A stretch of DNA of 64,000 nt from Hufsiella arboris (GCF_009834875.1 NZ_WVHT01000011.1:62001-126000), one strand, 5' to 3'. Shown: positions 16,334-26,166, counted from the first letter of the stretch. Numbers and translations are program-made. The notes: generated from the sequence alone by a model not told the origin.

Positions 16334-18012
16334 ACAAACGTAAACGAGACCTTTCTGTTCTTTTTGGAATTCTGATCGCTATAATAGTCATCAATTTTAT
16401 TTCTTCGTTTTATTTTACCCGTTTTGATTTTACAGCTGATAAGCGATACACGCTTTCCAATCTTAGCCATAAAATCGCGTCAGATTTAAATGGCGATCTT
16501 CAAATAACTGTTTATCTGGACGGCGATCTTCCTGCGGGCTTTCGGAGATTGAAAAATGAAACAAATGATTTGCTCCTGGATTTAGCCTCGTATTCTCACG
16601 GAAAGATCCACGTTGACTTTGTTAATCCAGCTAAAGGAGATGAAAAACAGCAGCAGGAAAATTTTGAAAAACTAGCGGCCGCTGGTATCGAACCTACCAA
16701 TCTTAGTGTAAAAACGGAAGAAGGGCTGACGCAAAAAATTATTTTTCCCGAAGCATTGATTACTTATCATGACCAGCAAATTCCGGTTAGATTATTACAG
16801 AACCGTATGTCTGCCAGTCCGGATGAAGTATTGAACAATTCAATACAAAACCTGGAATACGCATTTGTCAGTGCTATTGAAAAAGTCGTCAAGAATGGAA
16901 AGCCTTTAATTGGGTTTGTGGATGGCCACCGCGAGCTGAATAATTTACAGCTTAGCGATGCTATGACTTCGTTGCAGGATGGTTTCGACGTTGGAAGAGT
17001 TGACCTTAAGGCGATATCTCTCGATGGCTTGAGAAAGCTTAAATTGCTTGTTATAGCTAAGCCTGACTCATCTTTTTCTGAAGCCGATAAGTTTAAAATA
17101 GATTATTTCGTGATGAACGGCGGCCGGATTTTGTGGGCTATCGATAATGTAAATGCTGAACTTGATAGCCTGCAGGGGCATGGAGGCCAGCAACTGGCCT
17201 TTCCTAAAAAGTTGAACCTGGATGACATATTATTTAACTACGGTATAAGAATTAACTACAACCTGATTGCAGATATGAACTGTGCCCAAATTCCCTTGAA
17301 GGTGGGAAATGTCGGTGGGCAGTCGCAAATGCAAATGGTTCCATGGTTGTTTTACCCGATCTTCATTCCTACGTCCCAACACCCGATAGTGAAAAATCTC
17401 GACGGCATACGCAGCGAGTTTGCATCTACGATTGATACTATTGGCGTAAAAGGAATTAAAAAGCAAGTGATCCTGGCATCTTCGCCTTACAGCCGGGCAA
17501 TGATTGCTCCCGGAATGATATCACTCGATATGGTTAATAAGCAACCCGATCCAAGGCAATTTAAAAATGTTCCTTTGCCGGTTGCTGTTTTGTCGGAAGG
17601 GGTATTCCCATCGGATTTTAAAAATCGTCAGCAACCTGAAGGCATGAGTGAGCAGGTTCAGATCCCTGAAAAAAGCATTCCTACGAAAATGGTTTTCATT
17701 TCAGATGGTGATGTTTTGAAGAGCCAGGTTAGTTCAAAAGATCGCTCACCATTTCCATTGGGTTACGATCGTTATACACAACAGCAGTATGGAAACAGGA
17801 GCCTGTTGCTAAATATTGTCGATTACTTAACAGACGATTCGGGCATTATCGAACTTCGAAATAAGGAAGTTAAGCTTCGTTTGCTTGATAAGGCACGCGT
17901 TCGTGATGAAAAGCTGCGATGGCAGCTGATAAATCTGCTTGTGCCATTGTCTTTGCTGGTAGTTGCGGGGCTTATCCAGGCATATCTGAGAAAAAGAAAA
18001 TATGCGGCCTGA
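16327..18012 (+). CDS. gldG: Gliding motility-associated ABC transporter substrate-binding protein GldG
   Basis: With the GTG start chosen from the AGGAGG site the protein has 561 residues. One membrane segment near the N-terminus (about 11-32, VLFGILIAIIVINFISSFYF) is followed by a large periplasmic part with the ABC_transp_aux/Gly-type fold (RYTLSNLSHKIASDL, LKLLVIAKPDSSFSEADKFKIDYFVMNGG) and a second membrane segment at the C-terminus. This matches GldG. It is thought to be the extracytoplasmic partner of GldF and GldA. No terminator is obvious before dnaN. Confidence 0.85.
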   Translation: MVNKRKRDLSVLFGILIAIIVINFISSFYFTRFDFTADKRYTLSNLSHKIASDLNGDLQITVYLDGDLPAGFRRLKNETNDLLLDLASYSHGKIHVDFVNPAKGDEKQQQENFEKLAAAGIEPTNLSVKTEEGLTQKIIFPEALITYHDQQIPVRLLQNRMSASPDEVLNNSIQNLEYAFVSAIEKVVKNGKPLIGFVDGHRELNNLQLSDAMTSLQDGFDVGRVDLKAISLDGLRKLKLLVIAKPDSSFSEADKFKIDYFVMNGGRILWAIDNVNAELDSLQGHGGQQLAFPKKLNLDDILFNYGIRINYNLIADMNCAQIPLKVGNVGGQSQMQMVPWLFYPIFIPTSQHPIVKNLDGIRSEFASTIDTIGVKGIKKQVILASSPYSRAMIAPGMISLDMVNKQPDPRQFKNVPLPVAVLSEGVFPSDFKNRQQPEGMSEQVQIPEKSIPTKMVFISDGDVLKSQVSSKDRSPFPLGYDRYTQQQYGNRSLLLNIVDYLTDDSGIIELRNKEVKLRLLDKARVRDEKLRWQLINLLVPLSLLVVAGLIQAYLRKRKYAA

Positions 18013-18112
18013 AATGCCCGATTTGTTAATTTCTATGCATAAAAGTGTGGATAGTTTGTTGTTTGCTTATTAAAAAAGCTTTCCTATAATTGTCAATATA
18101 TTTTCTGTATCC

Positions 18113-19237
18113 ATGAGATTTATAGTTTCCACATCAACTTTATTAAAACAATTGCAGGCGGTTAACGGAGCTTCGAGCAGCAGCACGGTGTTACCTATTC
18201 TTGAGAACTTCCTTTTTGAGATAAAAGATGGCAATTTGACGATATCTGCTACCGATTTACAAACCAGTATGACGACTTCGCTGGCTGTTGAATCGAAGGA
18301 GGATGGAAAAGTAGCAATCCCTGCGAAAATTTTAATGGAAACGTTAAAAACCCTGCCAGATCAGCCAATTGCCTTTACGATAGACGATAATACTTTTGCC
18401 GTCGAAATCAGCGCGGGAGATGGAAAATACAAATTGAGCGGCGAAAACGGTGATGACTTTCCTAAAATTCCGGTCGTCGAAAATGCATCATCGGTAAATC
18501 TTCCTGCGTCAGTATTGTCAGAGGCAATAAACAAAACGCTTTTTGCGGTAAGTAACGACGAGCTTCGGCCGGCAATGACCGGGGTTTACTGCCAACTATC
18601 ACCACAGTCTTTAACATTTGTATCGACTGATGCTCATAAACTGGTTAGATATCGCCGTATGGATGCAAAAGCTGAATCTTCAACCTCATTCATTTTACCA
18701 AAGAAAGCGTTGAATCTATTAAAGTCTTCATTGCCTTCGGAAGATGTTAATGTGGCGGTCGAATATAATAACACAAGTGCTTTTTTCAGGTTTGGGAACA
18801 TTAACCTGATTTGCCGTTTGATTGACGAACGCTATCCTGATTACGAAGCAGTTATACCACAAAACAATCCGAATACATTAACACTTGACCGCGCTTTATT
18901 TTTGAATTCGCTGCGTCGTGTTGTGATTTTTGCCAACAAAACCACCCACCAGGTAAGATTAAAAATTACCGGAAGCGAGTTGAACATATCTTCAGAAGAT
19001 ATTGATTTCTCTAACGAAGCACACGAAAGGCTGAGCTGCCAGTACGAAGGCGAAGACATGGAGATTGGGTTCAATGCCAAATTCCTGATAGAAATGCTGG
19101 GCAATCTTTCGGGCGAAGAAGTGAAATTAGAAATGAGTACACCTAATCGTGCAGGCTTGCTGATCCCACAAACGAATGATGAAAGCGAAAACGTCCTGAT
19201 GCTTGTTATGCCTGTAATGCTGAACAACTATGCCTGA
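18113..19237 (+). CDS. dnaN: DNA polymerase III beta subunit (sliding clamp)
   Basis: A 374-residue protein with three clamp domains of ~120 residues each. It begins MRFIVSTSTLLKQLQAVNG and has the usual family patterns VLPILENFLFEI, DLQTSMTTSL, LRPAMTGVY and the C-terminal LVMPVMLNNYA. It forms a ring around DNA and tethers polymerase. dnaN is here not beside dnaA, which is common in Bacteroidota. Confidence 0.95.
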   Translation: MRFIVSTSTLLKQLQAVNGASSSSTVLPILENFLFEIKDGNLTISATDLQTSMTTSLAVESKEDGKVAIPAKILMETLKTLPDQPIAFTIDDNTFAVEISAGDGKYKLSGENGDDFPKIPVVENASSVNLPASVLSEAINKTLFAVSNDELRPAMTGVYCQLSPQSLTFVSTDAHKLVRYRRMDAKAESSTSFILPKKALNLLKSSLPSEDVNVAVEYNNTSAFFRFGNINLICRLIDERYPDYEAVIPQNNPNTLTLDRALFLNSLRRVVIFANKTTHQVRLKITGSELNISSEDIDFSNEAHERLSCQYEGEDMEIGFNAKFLIEMLGNLSGEEVKLEMSTPNRAGLLIPQTNDESENVLMLVMPVMLNNYA

Positions 19238-19293
19238 TAATCTGAACAGGTGCTGAAAATAGAAGCGCTTGTCTTTCAATGATATAATTTGCT

Positions 19294-19314
19294 GGCCCGG
19301 GTTTTGCCCGGGCC
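19294..19314 (+). terminator. GC-rich hairpin after dnaN
   Basis: A perfect 8-bp stem, GGCCCGGG with CCCGGGCC, around TTTTG. There is no T run after it, so termination would be weak; it could instead shape the leader of the next gene, whose start is 31 bp further on. Confidence 0.45.
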
Positions 19315-19344
19315 TTGGCATTTAAAACAAATTTTATTATATCA

Positions 19345-20046
19345 ATGAAAACAAACAACGCAATCAAAAAAACGAAATTCTTTCTAGCAGCTGCTGCATT
19401 GTTAGGCGCAGTAACATTTTTCTCATCATGTGACAAGAGCGATGACAACGGTTATGAGAATGGCTCAGTCACAGTAATGGCTGTTAACGCCCGCGAAGCT
19501 TCACTGCCGCAAAACTTTTACCTCGACCAGTCAAAAATGAATGGTGATGCTCTTGCTTATACTCAAAACACCGCTTACATCACATCAAACTCAGGTAACC
19601 GTACAGCAAGCTTCCGAGTAGCTGCAACCGGCACTGTTAACACATCCGATGTAGTACAGCTCCAAGACGGGAAGCATTACACATTTTTCTATACAGGTGA
19701 TCTGAGCAACAACAATCTTTCCGTAGCATTAGAGGACGATTTATCTGCGCCAGCTTCCGGTAAAGCGAAAGTGCGTTTTGTTCACCTGAGCCCTGCAGCT
19801 TCCGCCAGCGTTGATATCGCTGTTCAAAACGGATCAAAATTAGCAACCAACCTTGCTTACAAAGGGGCGACTGCTTTTTCTGAAATCGACGGTGGAACAT
19901 ACAATCTTCAACTTAGTGCTGCCGGATCCGTAACATCGGCTTTAAGCATTCCAAACGTTACTATTGAAGCCGGTAAAATTTATACCGTATATATTTCAGG
20001 AAGTACGGCTGCAACTATCAGCTCACATGTGATCGTAAATAATTAA
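19345..20046 (+). CDS. DUF4397 lipoprotein
   Basis: The start at 19345 is chosen because it gives a clean lipoprotein signal (MKTNNAIKKTKFFLAAAALLGAVTFFSSC, with the lipid-accepting Cys near residue 29); an ATG 30 bp upstream would only add a few residues. The 233-residue protein has repeated DUF4397 beta-domains, with the hallmark KVRFVHLSPAASASVDIAV in the second half and VTVMAVNAREAS in the first. DUF4397 proteins are cell-envelope proteins of unknown role. A second DUF4397 protein follows, after a terminator. Confidence 0.8.
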   Translation: MKTNNAIKKTKFFLAAAALLGAVTFFSSCDKSDDNGYENGSVTVMAVNAREASLPQNFYLDQSKMNGDALAYTQNTAYITSNSGNRTASFRVAATGTVNTSDVVQLQDGKHYTFFYTGDLSNNNLSVALEDDLSAPASGKAKVRFVHLSPAASASVDIAVQNGSKLATNLAYKGATAFSEIDGGTYNLQLSAAGSVTSALSIPNVTIEAGKIYTVYISGSTAATISSHVIVNN

Positions 20047-20067
20047 TAATTAGTGTGAAATAAAGTG

Positions 20068-20095
20068 AAGTCCGGTATTGAGCCGGACTTTTTTG
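20068..20095 (+). terminator. Rho-independent terminator
   Basis: AAGTCCGG and CCGGACTT form the stem around TATTGAG, followed by TTTTTTG. Confidence 0.8.
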
Positions 20096-20144
20096 TTAAG
20101 CCCGGTTTATGATTTGGCCGAAAAACTCTATACTTGCCTAAATT

Positions 20145-20906
20145 ATGCGCATTGCCAGGTTAGTCTTAATTAGTGCTTTTTTATACTCGCTTGTTTTAAT
20201 CGTTCAATCCTGTAAGAAGGATGATTCGGTGAAAGTTTTTGGTTATGGTAATTTTGGATTTATAAACGCCTCTCCCCTTGATCAATCAATTGACTTGTAT
20301 ACAAAAAATGTTGACGACGAAAACGCACAATCCATTAAATATAATAGCGATTCGACCTTCAGTTTTGTTAGTCCTAAATTTTCTTACGCGCAGATTACGC
20401 AGGGCAACTATTTGTTCGATGTAAAGCCTGCGGGGAAAAGCAATACATTGAAAATAGACACGCTGGGCTTCAATGAAGGCGGGTATTATTCAGCTTTCAT
20501 GCTGACTAAGAAGGATACCGCTAACCGGGATTCTAACTTTATCGTATCATTCAAAGATGATCTCATAAGCTCTACGGCTCCTCAACGGGCTAAAATTCGT
20601 TTTCTCAATTTCTCACCGGACGCACCGGCATTAGATCTGGCAATTGCAGATACTACTCTCGCGCCGATAGCAAGTAATCGTATCTTCCCATCAAGAGATG
20701 GTGGCTTTATTGAAATTGATGCATCATCATCGCTCATTCTTCAGATCAGGCAAAACGGAACCAGCGACGTCAGGTATGAGCTGCCTGCATTTAATGCAAG
20801 AGCGGGCTATCTGTATACCATTTATGCAAAAGGTTATTGGAACAGGGATTCGACAGGAACCAAAGCTTTCAGTGCAGTTAGAATACAAAATAAGGATAAT
20901 CAGTAA
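20145..20906 (+). CDS. DUF4397-like lipoprotein
   Basis: A 253-residue lipoprotein with signal and lipobox (LVLIVQSC) and a charged KKDD just after the Cys. The KIRFLNFSPDAPALDLAI stretch is the DUF4397 hallmark, and GYLYTIYAKGY near the C-terminus matches the same domain in the upstream protein (KIYTVYISGS), so the two genes are probably paralogues. A degenerate -7 box TATACTTG precedes the start. Role unknown. Confidence 0.75.
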   Translation: MRIARLVLISAFLYSLVLIVQSCKKDDSVKVFGYGNFGFINASPLDQSIDLYTKNVDDENAQSIKYNSDSTFSFVSPKFSYAQITQGNYLFDVKPAGKSNTLKIDTLGFNEGGYYSAFMLTKKDTANRDSNFIVSFKDDLISSTAPQRAKIRFLNFSPDAPALDLAIADTTLAPIASNRIFPSRDGGFIEIDASSSLILQIRQNGTSDVRYELPAFNARAGYLYTIYAKGYWNRDSTGTKAFSAVRIQNKDNQ

Positions 20907-20916
20907 ATACAGTAAG

Positions 20917-21561
20917 TTGGAATTTTTGCATTCGATCATTGACTTTATCATTCACATTGATCATCATCTCGTACAAATCGTCAGCCAGTATCAAACCTGG
21001 ACATACCTGATCATCTTTTTAATAATTTTCGCCGAAACCGGCCTTGTTGTTACACCATTTCTGCCGGGTGATTCGCTACTTTTTGCTATGGCGGCACTGA
21101 TTGCCAAAGGAACAACTGGTTTGGATATCTTTCTAATGGCAGCTTTATTATGTGTCGCTGCAATTGCCGGAAATACGGTTAACTATTACATTGGCAGATA
21201 TCTTGGCGTTAAAGTGTTCAAGCCTGAAAACAAAGTTTTGAAACTGGATTATTATCTAGAAACTCAAAAATTCTTTAATAAACATGGCGGAAAAGCGGTG
21301 ATTTTCAGCAGGTTTTTGCCAATAATTCGCACCATTGCACCATTTGTTGCCGGCGTTGGCCGTATGCCTTTGAAGCAATACACCGTTTACAATGTTATTG
21401 GCGGGGTTAGCTGGGTTATCAGTTTCCTGATCCTGGGTTACCTGTTCGGAAATCTGCCTGTAGTGAAAGAAAATTTTACAATTGTCGTTTTTGCAATCAT
21501 ACTCCTTTCAGTAGTTCCAACGCTTTACGGAGCCTTTAAGTCCAGGAAAAAAGCCGCTTAG
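20917..21561 (+). CDS. DedA family membrane protein
   Basis: The frame is open upstream, but the family usually begins M-E-x-x-H-x-x-I-D-F, which here corresponds to a TTG at 20917 (EFLHSIIDFIIHIDHHL), 10 bp after the previous stop. This gives 214 residues. The DedA/VTT signature is present: ETGLVVTPFLPGDSLLFAMAALIA, then FFNKHGGKAVIFSRFLPIIRTIAPFVAGVGRM, and YNVIGGVSWV. DedA proteins act as lipid scramblases/undecaprenyl-phosphate or phospholipid flippases in the inner membrane. It converges with and overlaps the next gene by 4 bp. Confidence 0.85.
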   Translation: MEFLHSIIDFIIHIDHHLVQIVSQYQTWTYLIIFLIIFAETGLVVTPFLPGDSLLFAMAALIAKGTTGLDIFLMAALLCVAAIAGNTVNYYIGRYLGVKVFKPENKVLKLDYYLETQKFFNKHGGKAVIFSRFLPIIRTIAPFVAGVGRMPLKQYTVYNVIGGVSWVISFLILGYLFGNLPVVKENFTIVVFAIILLSVVPTLYGAFKSRKKAA

Positions 21562-22514
21562 TTTTCCTCCCGGACACGACCCGGATTCTGTTGGTGTACA
21601 ATTATTGTATCCGGTTCATTAATGTTAGTCAGATTGCTGATATCCGGTTGTCCGGCATCAACCCAAGCCGAGTACCAAAAACTTCCGATTTCATGAATAG
21701 ATGCACGCATCTGTTTTTCTACCATGCCCTTTAATGCGGTATGATAAGCAGCGGAATACTCTTCAGAATATTGCCTTTCTATTTTTCCGCTCCGTTCAAC
21801 AAATGAAAACTTTCGGTCGGCCGGAAAACGGCTATTAAGGCTCGCTTCTATTTGGAGTACAGAATCTTTATAAGAATTTGTGTGACGGAGAATATTCCAC
21901 GTCTCTTTCAACGGGTTTTCAATATAATCGGTTTTGCCAACCAGGAAATCATAATCTCCGCAGAACAGTTCTGGAAGCCGGCTTTCCCAAAAAGCGTGTA
22001 TGCCGGTTTGATGGGTTAATTGGCCATTATAATTCTCAGTAGTGTGAAGAGGAACATGGATATCGGCAAGGTAGTGCCCGATATCCGACGATAGTTTAAG
22101 GATTCGGCCTCCGTTCCTTGCTTCGAAAGCTTTCACCAGGCTATAATAAGTCTGTTGAATTTGCCATGGCGCTAAACCATACGCCTTAAGTGTATCAGCC
22201 GAATATTTTTTGACAGCGTCATTCCATTTTTCGGGAATCGAATCGAAAGGCGCGATGCCATAATGGTCAGCATCCAGGTAATGCCTCGGTGCTTCTAATG
22301 AATCAGTGTAACGGCGTCTGTCCGGGTCAACGGCATGTTCCGAAATATACGACAGATTGTTTTTATAAAACCAGATCATTCCTTTAGGCAACGTAAATAC
22401 GGCCAGCGTATTGATCTTCTTATGGGCGTAAAAACCCCAGGAGGCGGTAATGAAAAGCAAACTTATCAGCAGGATTAGTTTGGTAAAGAAATTCTTTTTT
22501 ACTTTTGTAAACAT
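21558..22514 (-). CDS. Zinc-dependent phospholipase C / S1-P1 nuclease-like protein
   Basis: A 318-residue secreted or membrane-anchored protein with an N-terminal hydrophobic segment (residues about 10-28). Metal-ligand motifs of the phospholipase C / P1 nuclease fold are visible: WGFYAHKKIN after the signal, ISEHAVDPDRRR, ARHYLDADHY, and HYLADIHVPLHTTENYNG followed by QTGIHAFWESRL. These give the Trp/His/Asp residues for a tri-zinc site. Substrate is unclear; annotation pipelines usually call this group zinc dependent phospholipase C. It stands alone, converging on dedA. Confidence 0.7.
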   Translation of the reverse strand: MFTKVKKNFFTKLILLISLLFITASWGFYAHKKINTLAVFTLPKGMIWFYKNNLSYISEHAVDPDRRRYTDSLEAPRHYLDADHYGIAPFDSIPEKWNDAVKKYSADTLKAYGLAPWQIQQTYYSLVKAFEARNGGRILKLSSDIGHYLADIHVPLHTTENYNGQLTHQTGIHAFWESRLPELFCGDYDFLVGKTDYIENPLKETWNILRHTNSYKDSVLQIEASLNSRFPADRKFSFVERSGKIERQYSEEYSAAYHTALKGMVEKQMRASIHEIGSFWYSAWVDAGQPDISNLTNINEPDTIIVHQQNPGRVREEN

Positions 22515-22572
22515 CGGTATGTAATTGGTTTAGGATTAACCGGTTAATTGCATCTAAAAAATAAAATTTAGC

Positions 22573-22603
22573 TTGTATAATTAAAAATATCCTTCTATAT
22601 TTG
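22573..22603 (+). promoter_or_regulatory. rpsT promoter with -33 TTG and -7 TATATTTG
   Basis: TTG at 22573-22575 and TATATTTG at 22596-22603 are separated by 20 nt, the consensus spacing of the Bacteroidota housekeeping promoter. The leader is about 45-50 nt. Confidence 0.7.
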
Positions 22604-22656
22604 CATCCCGATTGAAATAATCGATTATTGTATAAAAAGGAAGAAAAAGCTAAGAA

Positions 22657-22911
22657 ATGGCAAATCATAAATCAGCGATCAAAAGAATCAGAGCAAATGC
22701 AGCTAAGCGTTTGCGTAACCGTTACCAGGCTAAAACAACCCGTAACGCAATTAAAAAATTACGCAGTACAACAAGCAAAGCAGATGCATCTCCGCTTTTA
22801 TCTAAAGTGATTTCAATGCTTGATCGCCTGGCAAAAAAGAACGTTATTCATAAAAATAAAGCTTCTAACAACAAATCTAAATTAACTAAATTTGTTAATA
22901 GCTTAAGCTAA
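22657..22911 (+). CDS. rpsT: 30S ribosomal protein S20
   Basis: An 84-residue basic protein beginning [21 protein letters not shown], the S20 signature, with a long helical Lys/Arg/Ala-rich body ending [19 protein letters not shown]. It binds 16S rRNA in the small subunit. It has its own promoter and terminator. S20 is often autoregulated, but no leader structure is obvious here. Confidence 0.95.
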   Translation: MANHKSAIKRIRANAAKRLRNRYQAKTTRNAIKKLRSTTSKADASPLLSKVISMLDRLAKKNVIHKNKASNNKSKLTKFVNSLS

Positions 22912-22927
22912 TATTAAAGAAATTTCT

Positions 22928-22964
22928 TAAAAAGGGGATGCTGTATAAGTATCCCCTTTTTTGT
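22928..22964 (+). terminator. rpsT terminator
   Basis: AAAAGGGGAT and ATCCCCTTTT pair around GCTGTATAAGT and are followed by more T. Confidence 0.85.
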
Positions 22965-22990
22965 TTTGTTTTGATTTCATAAATTAGTTT

Positions 22991-23695
22991 ATGGATCAAT
23001 ACGAAAACCGAATTTCTATTAAAGCCTGGGCCGAAGAGGATCGTCCAAGAGAAAAGCTTTTAACGCTTGGAAGGAGGGCGGTTTCAGACGCTGAATTGCT
23101 TGCTATTTTGATTGGTTCAGGTAACAGGAATGAAACCGCCGTTGAATTGAGTAAGCGAATTCTTCACTCCTTTGAAAACGATCTCGGCCGGTTAGGTAAG
23201 CTTTCAGTTAGCGACCTTTCACGTTTTAACGGAATAGGCGACGCCAAAGCAATAACGATTATTGCAGCGCTTGAACTTGGCCGCCGCCGTAAAGAAACCG
23301 AGCAAAAGCACGTCGGAAAAATTACCCGCAGTGCTGATCTTCACCAGTTAATGAGCCGGTACTTTGAAGATCTGAATCATGAAGAGTTTTGGATTGTTCT
23401 TACAAACCGGTCTCATCGGATAATCGGAAAATATTTAATCAGTAAAGGCGGGCAGGCCGGCACCATCGCCGATCCAAAGATTATTTTTCAAACAGCACTT
23501 GAAAATCACGCCGCGTCGGTTTTTCTTTCCCATAATCATCCTTCGGGAAATTTAACACCCAGCCAACAGGATATAGCACTTACCAGAAAATTGATCGCAG
23601 CCGGTCGGCTGTTTGATATAGAAGTGCCGGATCATCTGATTTTCACCAATCATGGCTATTACAGCTTTGCTGACGAGGGAATAATGTCTGACTAA
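22991..23695 (+). CDS. radC: RadC family DNA repair/JAMM protein
   Basis: A 234-residue protein of normal length. The N-terminal half has a helix-hairpin-helix (SRFNGIGDAKAITIIAALELG) and the C-terminal half is the JAMM metalloprotease-like domain with H181-N-H183 and D194 (SHNHPSGNLTPSQQD). RadC was linked to DNA repair but its true role is disputed; homologues in mobile elements have other contexts. Here it sits between rpsT and pheT, a chromosomal place typical for Bacteroidota. Confidence 0.9.
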   Translation: MDQYENRISIKAWAEEDRPREKLLTLGRRAVSDAELLAILIGSGNRNETAVELSKRILHSFENDLGRLGKLSVSDLSRFNGIGDAKAITIIAALELGRRRKETEQKHVGKITRSADLHQLMSRYFEDLNHEEFWIVLTNRSHRIIGKYLISKGGQAGTIADPKIIFQTALENHAASVFLSHNHPSGNLTPSQQDIALTRKLIAAGRLFDIEVPDHLIFTNHGYYSFADEGIMSD

Positions 23696-23740
23696 GTCCC
23701 ACTTTCACAACTGCGCTGCAGGCAGAATCCGAAATTAAAT

Positions 23741-23748
23741 TATCTTTG
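23741..23748 (+). promoter_or_regulatory. -7 box TATCTTTG for pheT
   Basis: An exact TAnnTTTG match 21 nt before the ATG at 23770. It rules out the GTG at 23746, which overlaps it. Confidence 0.55.
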
Positions 23749-23769
23749 TGCCTCCATTCCCGAAAGTAC

Positions 23770-26166
23770 ATGAAGATATCATATAACTGGCTGAAACAAT
23801 TTGTAAATACCGATAAATCGCCTGAAGAAATTTCAAAAATTTTAACAGCTATCGGATTGGAAGTTGAAAGCCTGGAAAAAGTACAAACGATCCCAGGCGG
23901 TCTTGAAGGACTTGTAATCGGATATGTTAAAGAGCGATTCCAGCACCCCAACGCCGACAGGCTTAGCGTTACAAAAGTCGATGTAGGTGCGGGCGAAGAT
24001 TTGCAGATCGTGTGTGGAGCACCTAATGTGGCAGCCGGGCAAAAAGTCGTAGTGGCTACTGTTGGCACCACTGTCTATCCCCTGAGCGGCGAACCGTTCA
24101 AAATCAACAAATCAAAGATCAGAGGTGAAGTTTCGGAAGGGATGATTTGCGCTGAAGATGAAATTGGCCTTGGAACATCGCATGCCGGCATTATGGTTTT
24201 GGACGAAAGCGCCACAATCGGTAGTTCAGCAAAATTATTTTTTAACGTAGAGGACGATTTTTTATATGAAATAGGACTCACCCCGAATCGCGCCGATGCA
24301 GCATCGCATCTGGGTGTCGCCAGGGATCTCGCCGCATATCTGAAAATTGGGTTTACACTACCGGATACAGGTTCATTTGTTACCGACAATCATGATTTAA
24401 CGATTCCCGTAGTAGTCGAAAATGAGCTGGCCTGTCCGCGATATTCATCAGTGAGTATAAGCGGTGTACAGGTAAAAGAGTCGCCGGACTGGTTAAAGGA
24501 CAAATTAAATGTAATTGGTTTAAGGCCGATCAACAATATCGTTGACATAACAAATTATGTATTGCATGGCTTGGGTCAGCCGCTTCACGCTTTCGATGCC
24601 GATGCGATAAGCGGTGGTAAAGTTGTCGTGCGCAATTGCCCGGAAGGAACAGTTTTCAAAACACTCGATGGAGTTGATCGTAAGCTTTCATCAGAAGATC
24701 TAATGATCTGCGACGCCGTTAAGCCTTTGTGTATTGCAGGTGTTTTCGGCGGTGCGGAATCGGGTGTGAAAGATTCTACAACAAATATCTTTTTGGAAAG
24801 CGCCTGGTTTAATGCCGTTGCCGTTCGTAAAACTTCTAAGAGGCATGGCTTGAAAACAGACGCATCGTTCAGATTCGAGCGTGGCACCGATCCGGATATG
24901 ACTATAACGGCATTGAAATACGCTGCTTCATTGATTAAGGAACTTGCCGGCGGAACAATATCCTCCGAGATAAACGATTTTTATCCTGTTCCTGCGAAAC
25001 CGTTTTCTGTAAGTATTAGCTACAAAAATGTCAACAGGTTGATCGGGCAACTTATTGAGCCTGCTGAGATCAAATCAATTTTAACATCTTTAAATATTGA
25101 TGTTGCCGCCGAAAGTGAAGAAGGGTTAGAGCTGAAAGTTCCTGCCTATAAAGTGGATGTTAGCCGTGAAGTTGACGTGATCGAAGAGATTTTGCGTATC
25201 TATGGTTACAACAATATCGGGATCCCGCAGCAAATCCGCGCTTCATTAAACTATGCAACGAAACCTGACAAGGAAGCAGTGTACGATCAGGTGGCGAACC
25301 TGCTTTCGGCAAACGGCTTCTACGAAATCCTTTCCAATTCTCTCAGCAAGGCGTCTTACTATGAGGAATCAGAAAATGCTGTTAAAATTCTGAATCCCCT
25401 AAGCAGCGACCTGGATACCATGCGTCAGACACTGCTATATTCTGGTTTGGAGGCTATCGCTTATAATCATAATCGTAAGAATTCTGATCTGAAATTATTC
25501 GAATTCGGAAAAACATATTTTACTGATGGTGACTGGTACAAGGAAAACCAGCGTTTTGCAATTTTTATAACAGGGAATAAGCAGTCAGAAAACTGGCATC
25601 AGAAGTCAAATTCGGTTAGCTTCTATTCAATCAAATCGGTTGTTGATGGAATTTTGGAAAGATTGAATTTAAAAAATTTCATTATTGACGATGTAACAGA
25701 CGACTTTCAATTTGGCCTCGCTTATAAAAAAGGCGACAAGCCGCTTGTCAGATTTGGTAAAGTGTCAGCTAAGCTTCTGAAGAAATTTGATATAGATAAA
25801 GAAGTGTTTTTCGCTGATTTTGACTGGGACCTGATTCTGCGTTCAATTAAAAACAACGTGATCAGATACCAGGAGGTTTCAAAATACCCGGCGGTAAGGC
25901 GCGACTTGTCACTGCTTGTTGATCAACAAATAACGTTTAATCAGCTTCAAATCATTGCACGCCGCTCTGAAAAAAATATTTTGAAAGAAGTAAACGTTTT
26001 TGACGTGTACCAGGGAGAAAAACTTCAGGTCGGCAAAAAATCATATGCCTTGAGTTTTGTGCTGCAGGATGAAGAGAAAACGTTAACTGACAAACAGATC
26101 GAAGGCGTCATGCAAAAATTAATTGTTAATTTCGAGAAAGAGGCTGGAGCAGAAGTGCGTAAATAA
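23770..26166 (+). CDS. pheT: Phenylalanyl-tRNA synthetase beta subunit
   Basis: With the ATG at 23770 (MKISYNWLKQFVNTDKSPEEI) the protein has 798 residues, normal for PheT. Domain order is visible: tRNA-binding OB domain (about 40-150; FQHPNADRLSVTKVDVG), B3/B4 editing domain (about 210-380; RPINNIVDITNYVLHGLGQPLHAFDAD), B5 domain (about 400-475; VDVIEEILRIYGYNNI), the inactive class II core, and the C-terminal ferredoxin-fold anticodon domain (KYPAVRRDLSLLVD). It pairs with PheS, which is not in the window, to charge tRNA-Phe and edit Tyr. Confidence 0.95.
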   Translation: MKISYNWLKQFVNTDKSPEEISKILTAIGLEVESLEKVQTIPGGLEGLVIGYVKERFQHPNADRLSVTKVDVGAGEDLQIVCGAPNVAAGQKVVVATVGTTVYPLSGEPFKINKSKIRGEVSEGMICAEDEIGLGTSHAGIMVLDESATIGSSAKLFFNVEDDFLYEIGLTPNRADAASHLGVARDLAAYLKIGFTLPDTGSFVTDNHDLTIPVVVENELACPRYSSVSISGVQVKESPDWLKDKLNVIGLRPINNIVDITNYVLHGLGQPLHAFDADAISGGKVVVRNCPEGTVFKTLDGVDRKLSSEDLMICDAVKPLCIAGVFGGAESGVKDSTTNIFLESAWFNAVAVRKTSKRHGLKTDASFRFERGTDPDMTITALKYAASLIKELAGGTISSEINDFYPVPAKPFSVSISYKNVNRLIGQLIEPAEIKSILTSLNIDVAAESEEGLELKVPAYKVDVSREVDVIEEILRIYGYNNIGIPQQIRASLNYATKPDKEAVYDQVANLLSANGFYEILSNSLSKASYYEESENAVKILNPLSSDLDTMRQTLLYSGLEAIAYNHNRKNSDLKLFEFGKTYFTDGDWYKENQRFAIFITGNKQSENWHQKSNSVSFYSIKSVVDGILERLNLKNFIIDDVTDDFQFGLAYKKGDKPLVRFGKVSAKLLKKFDIDKEVFFADFDWDLILRSIKNNVIRYQEVSKYPAVRRDLSLLVDQQITFNQLQIIARRSEKNILKEVNVFDVYQGEKLQVGKKSYALSFVLQDEEKTLTDKQIEGVMQKLIVNFEKEAGAEVRK

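Noticed and set aside
18841-19227. 128-codon open frame antisense to dnaN
   Set aside because: Fully inside dnaN with Ser-rich antisense composition and no start signals.
23746-23769. GTG start for pheT
   Set aside because: It overlaps the -7 box TATCTTTG; the ATG at 23770 begins the conserved MKISYNWL sequence.
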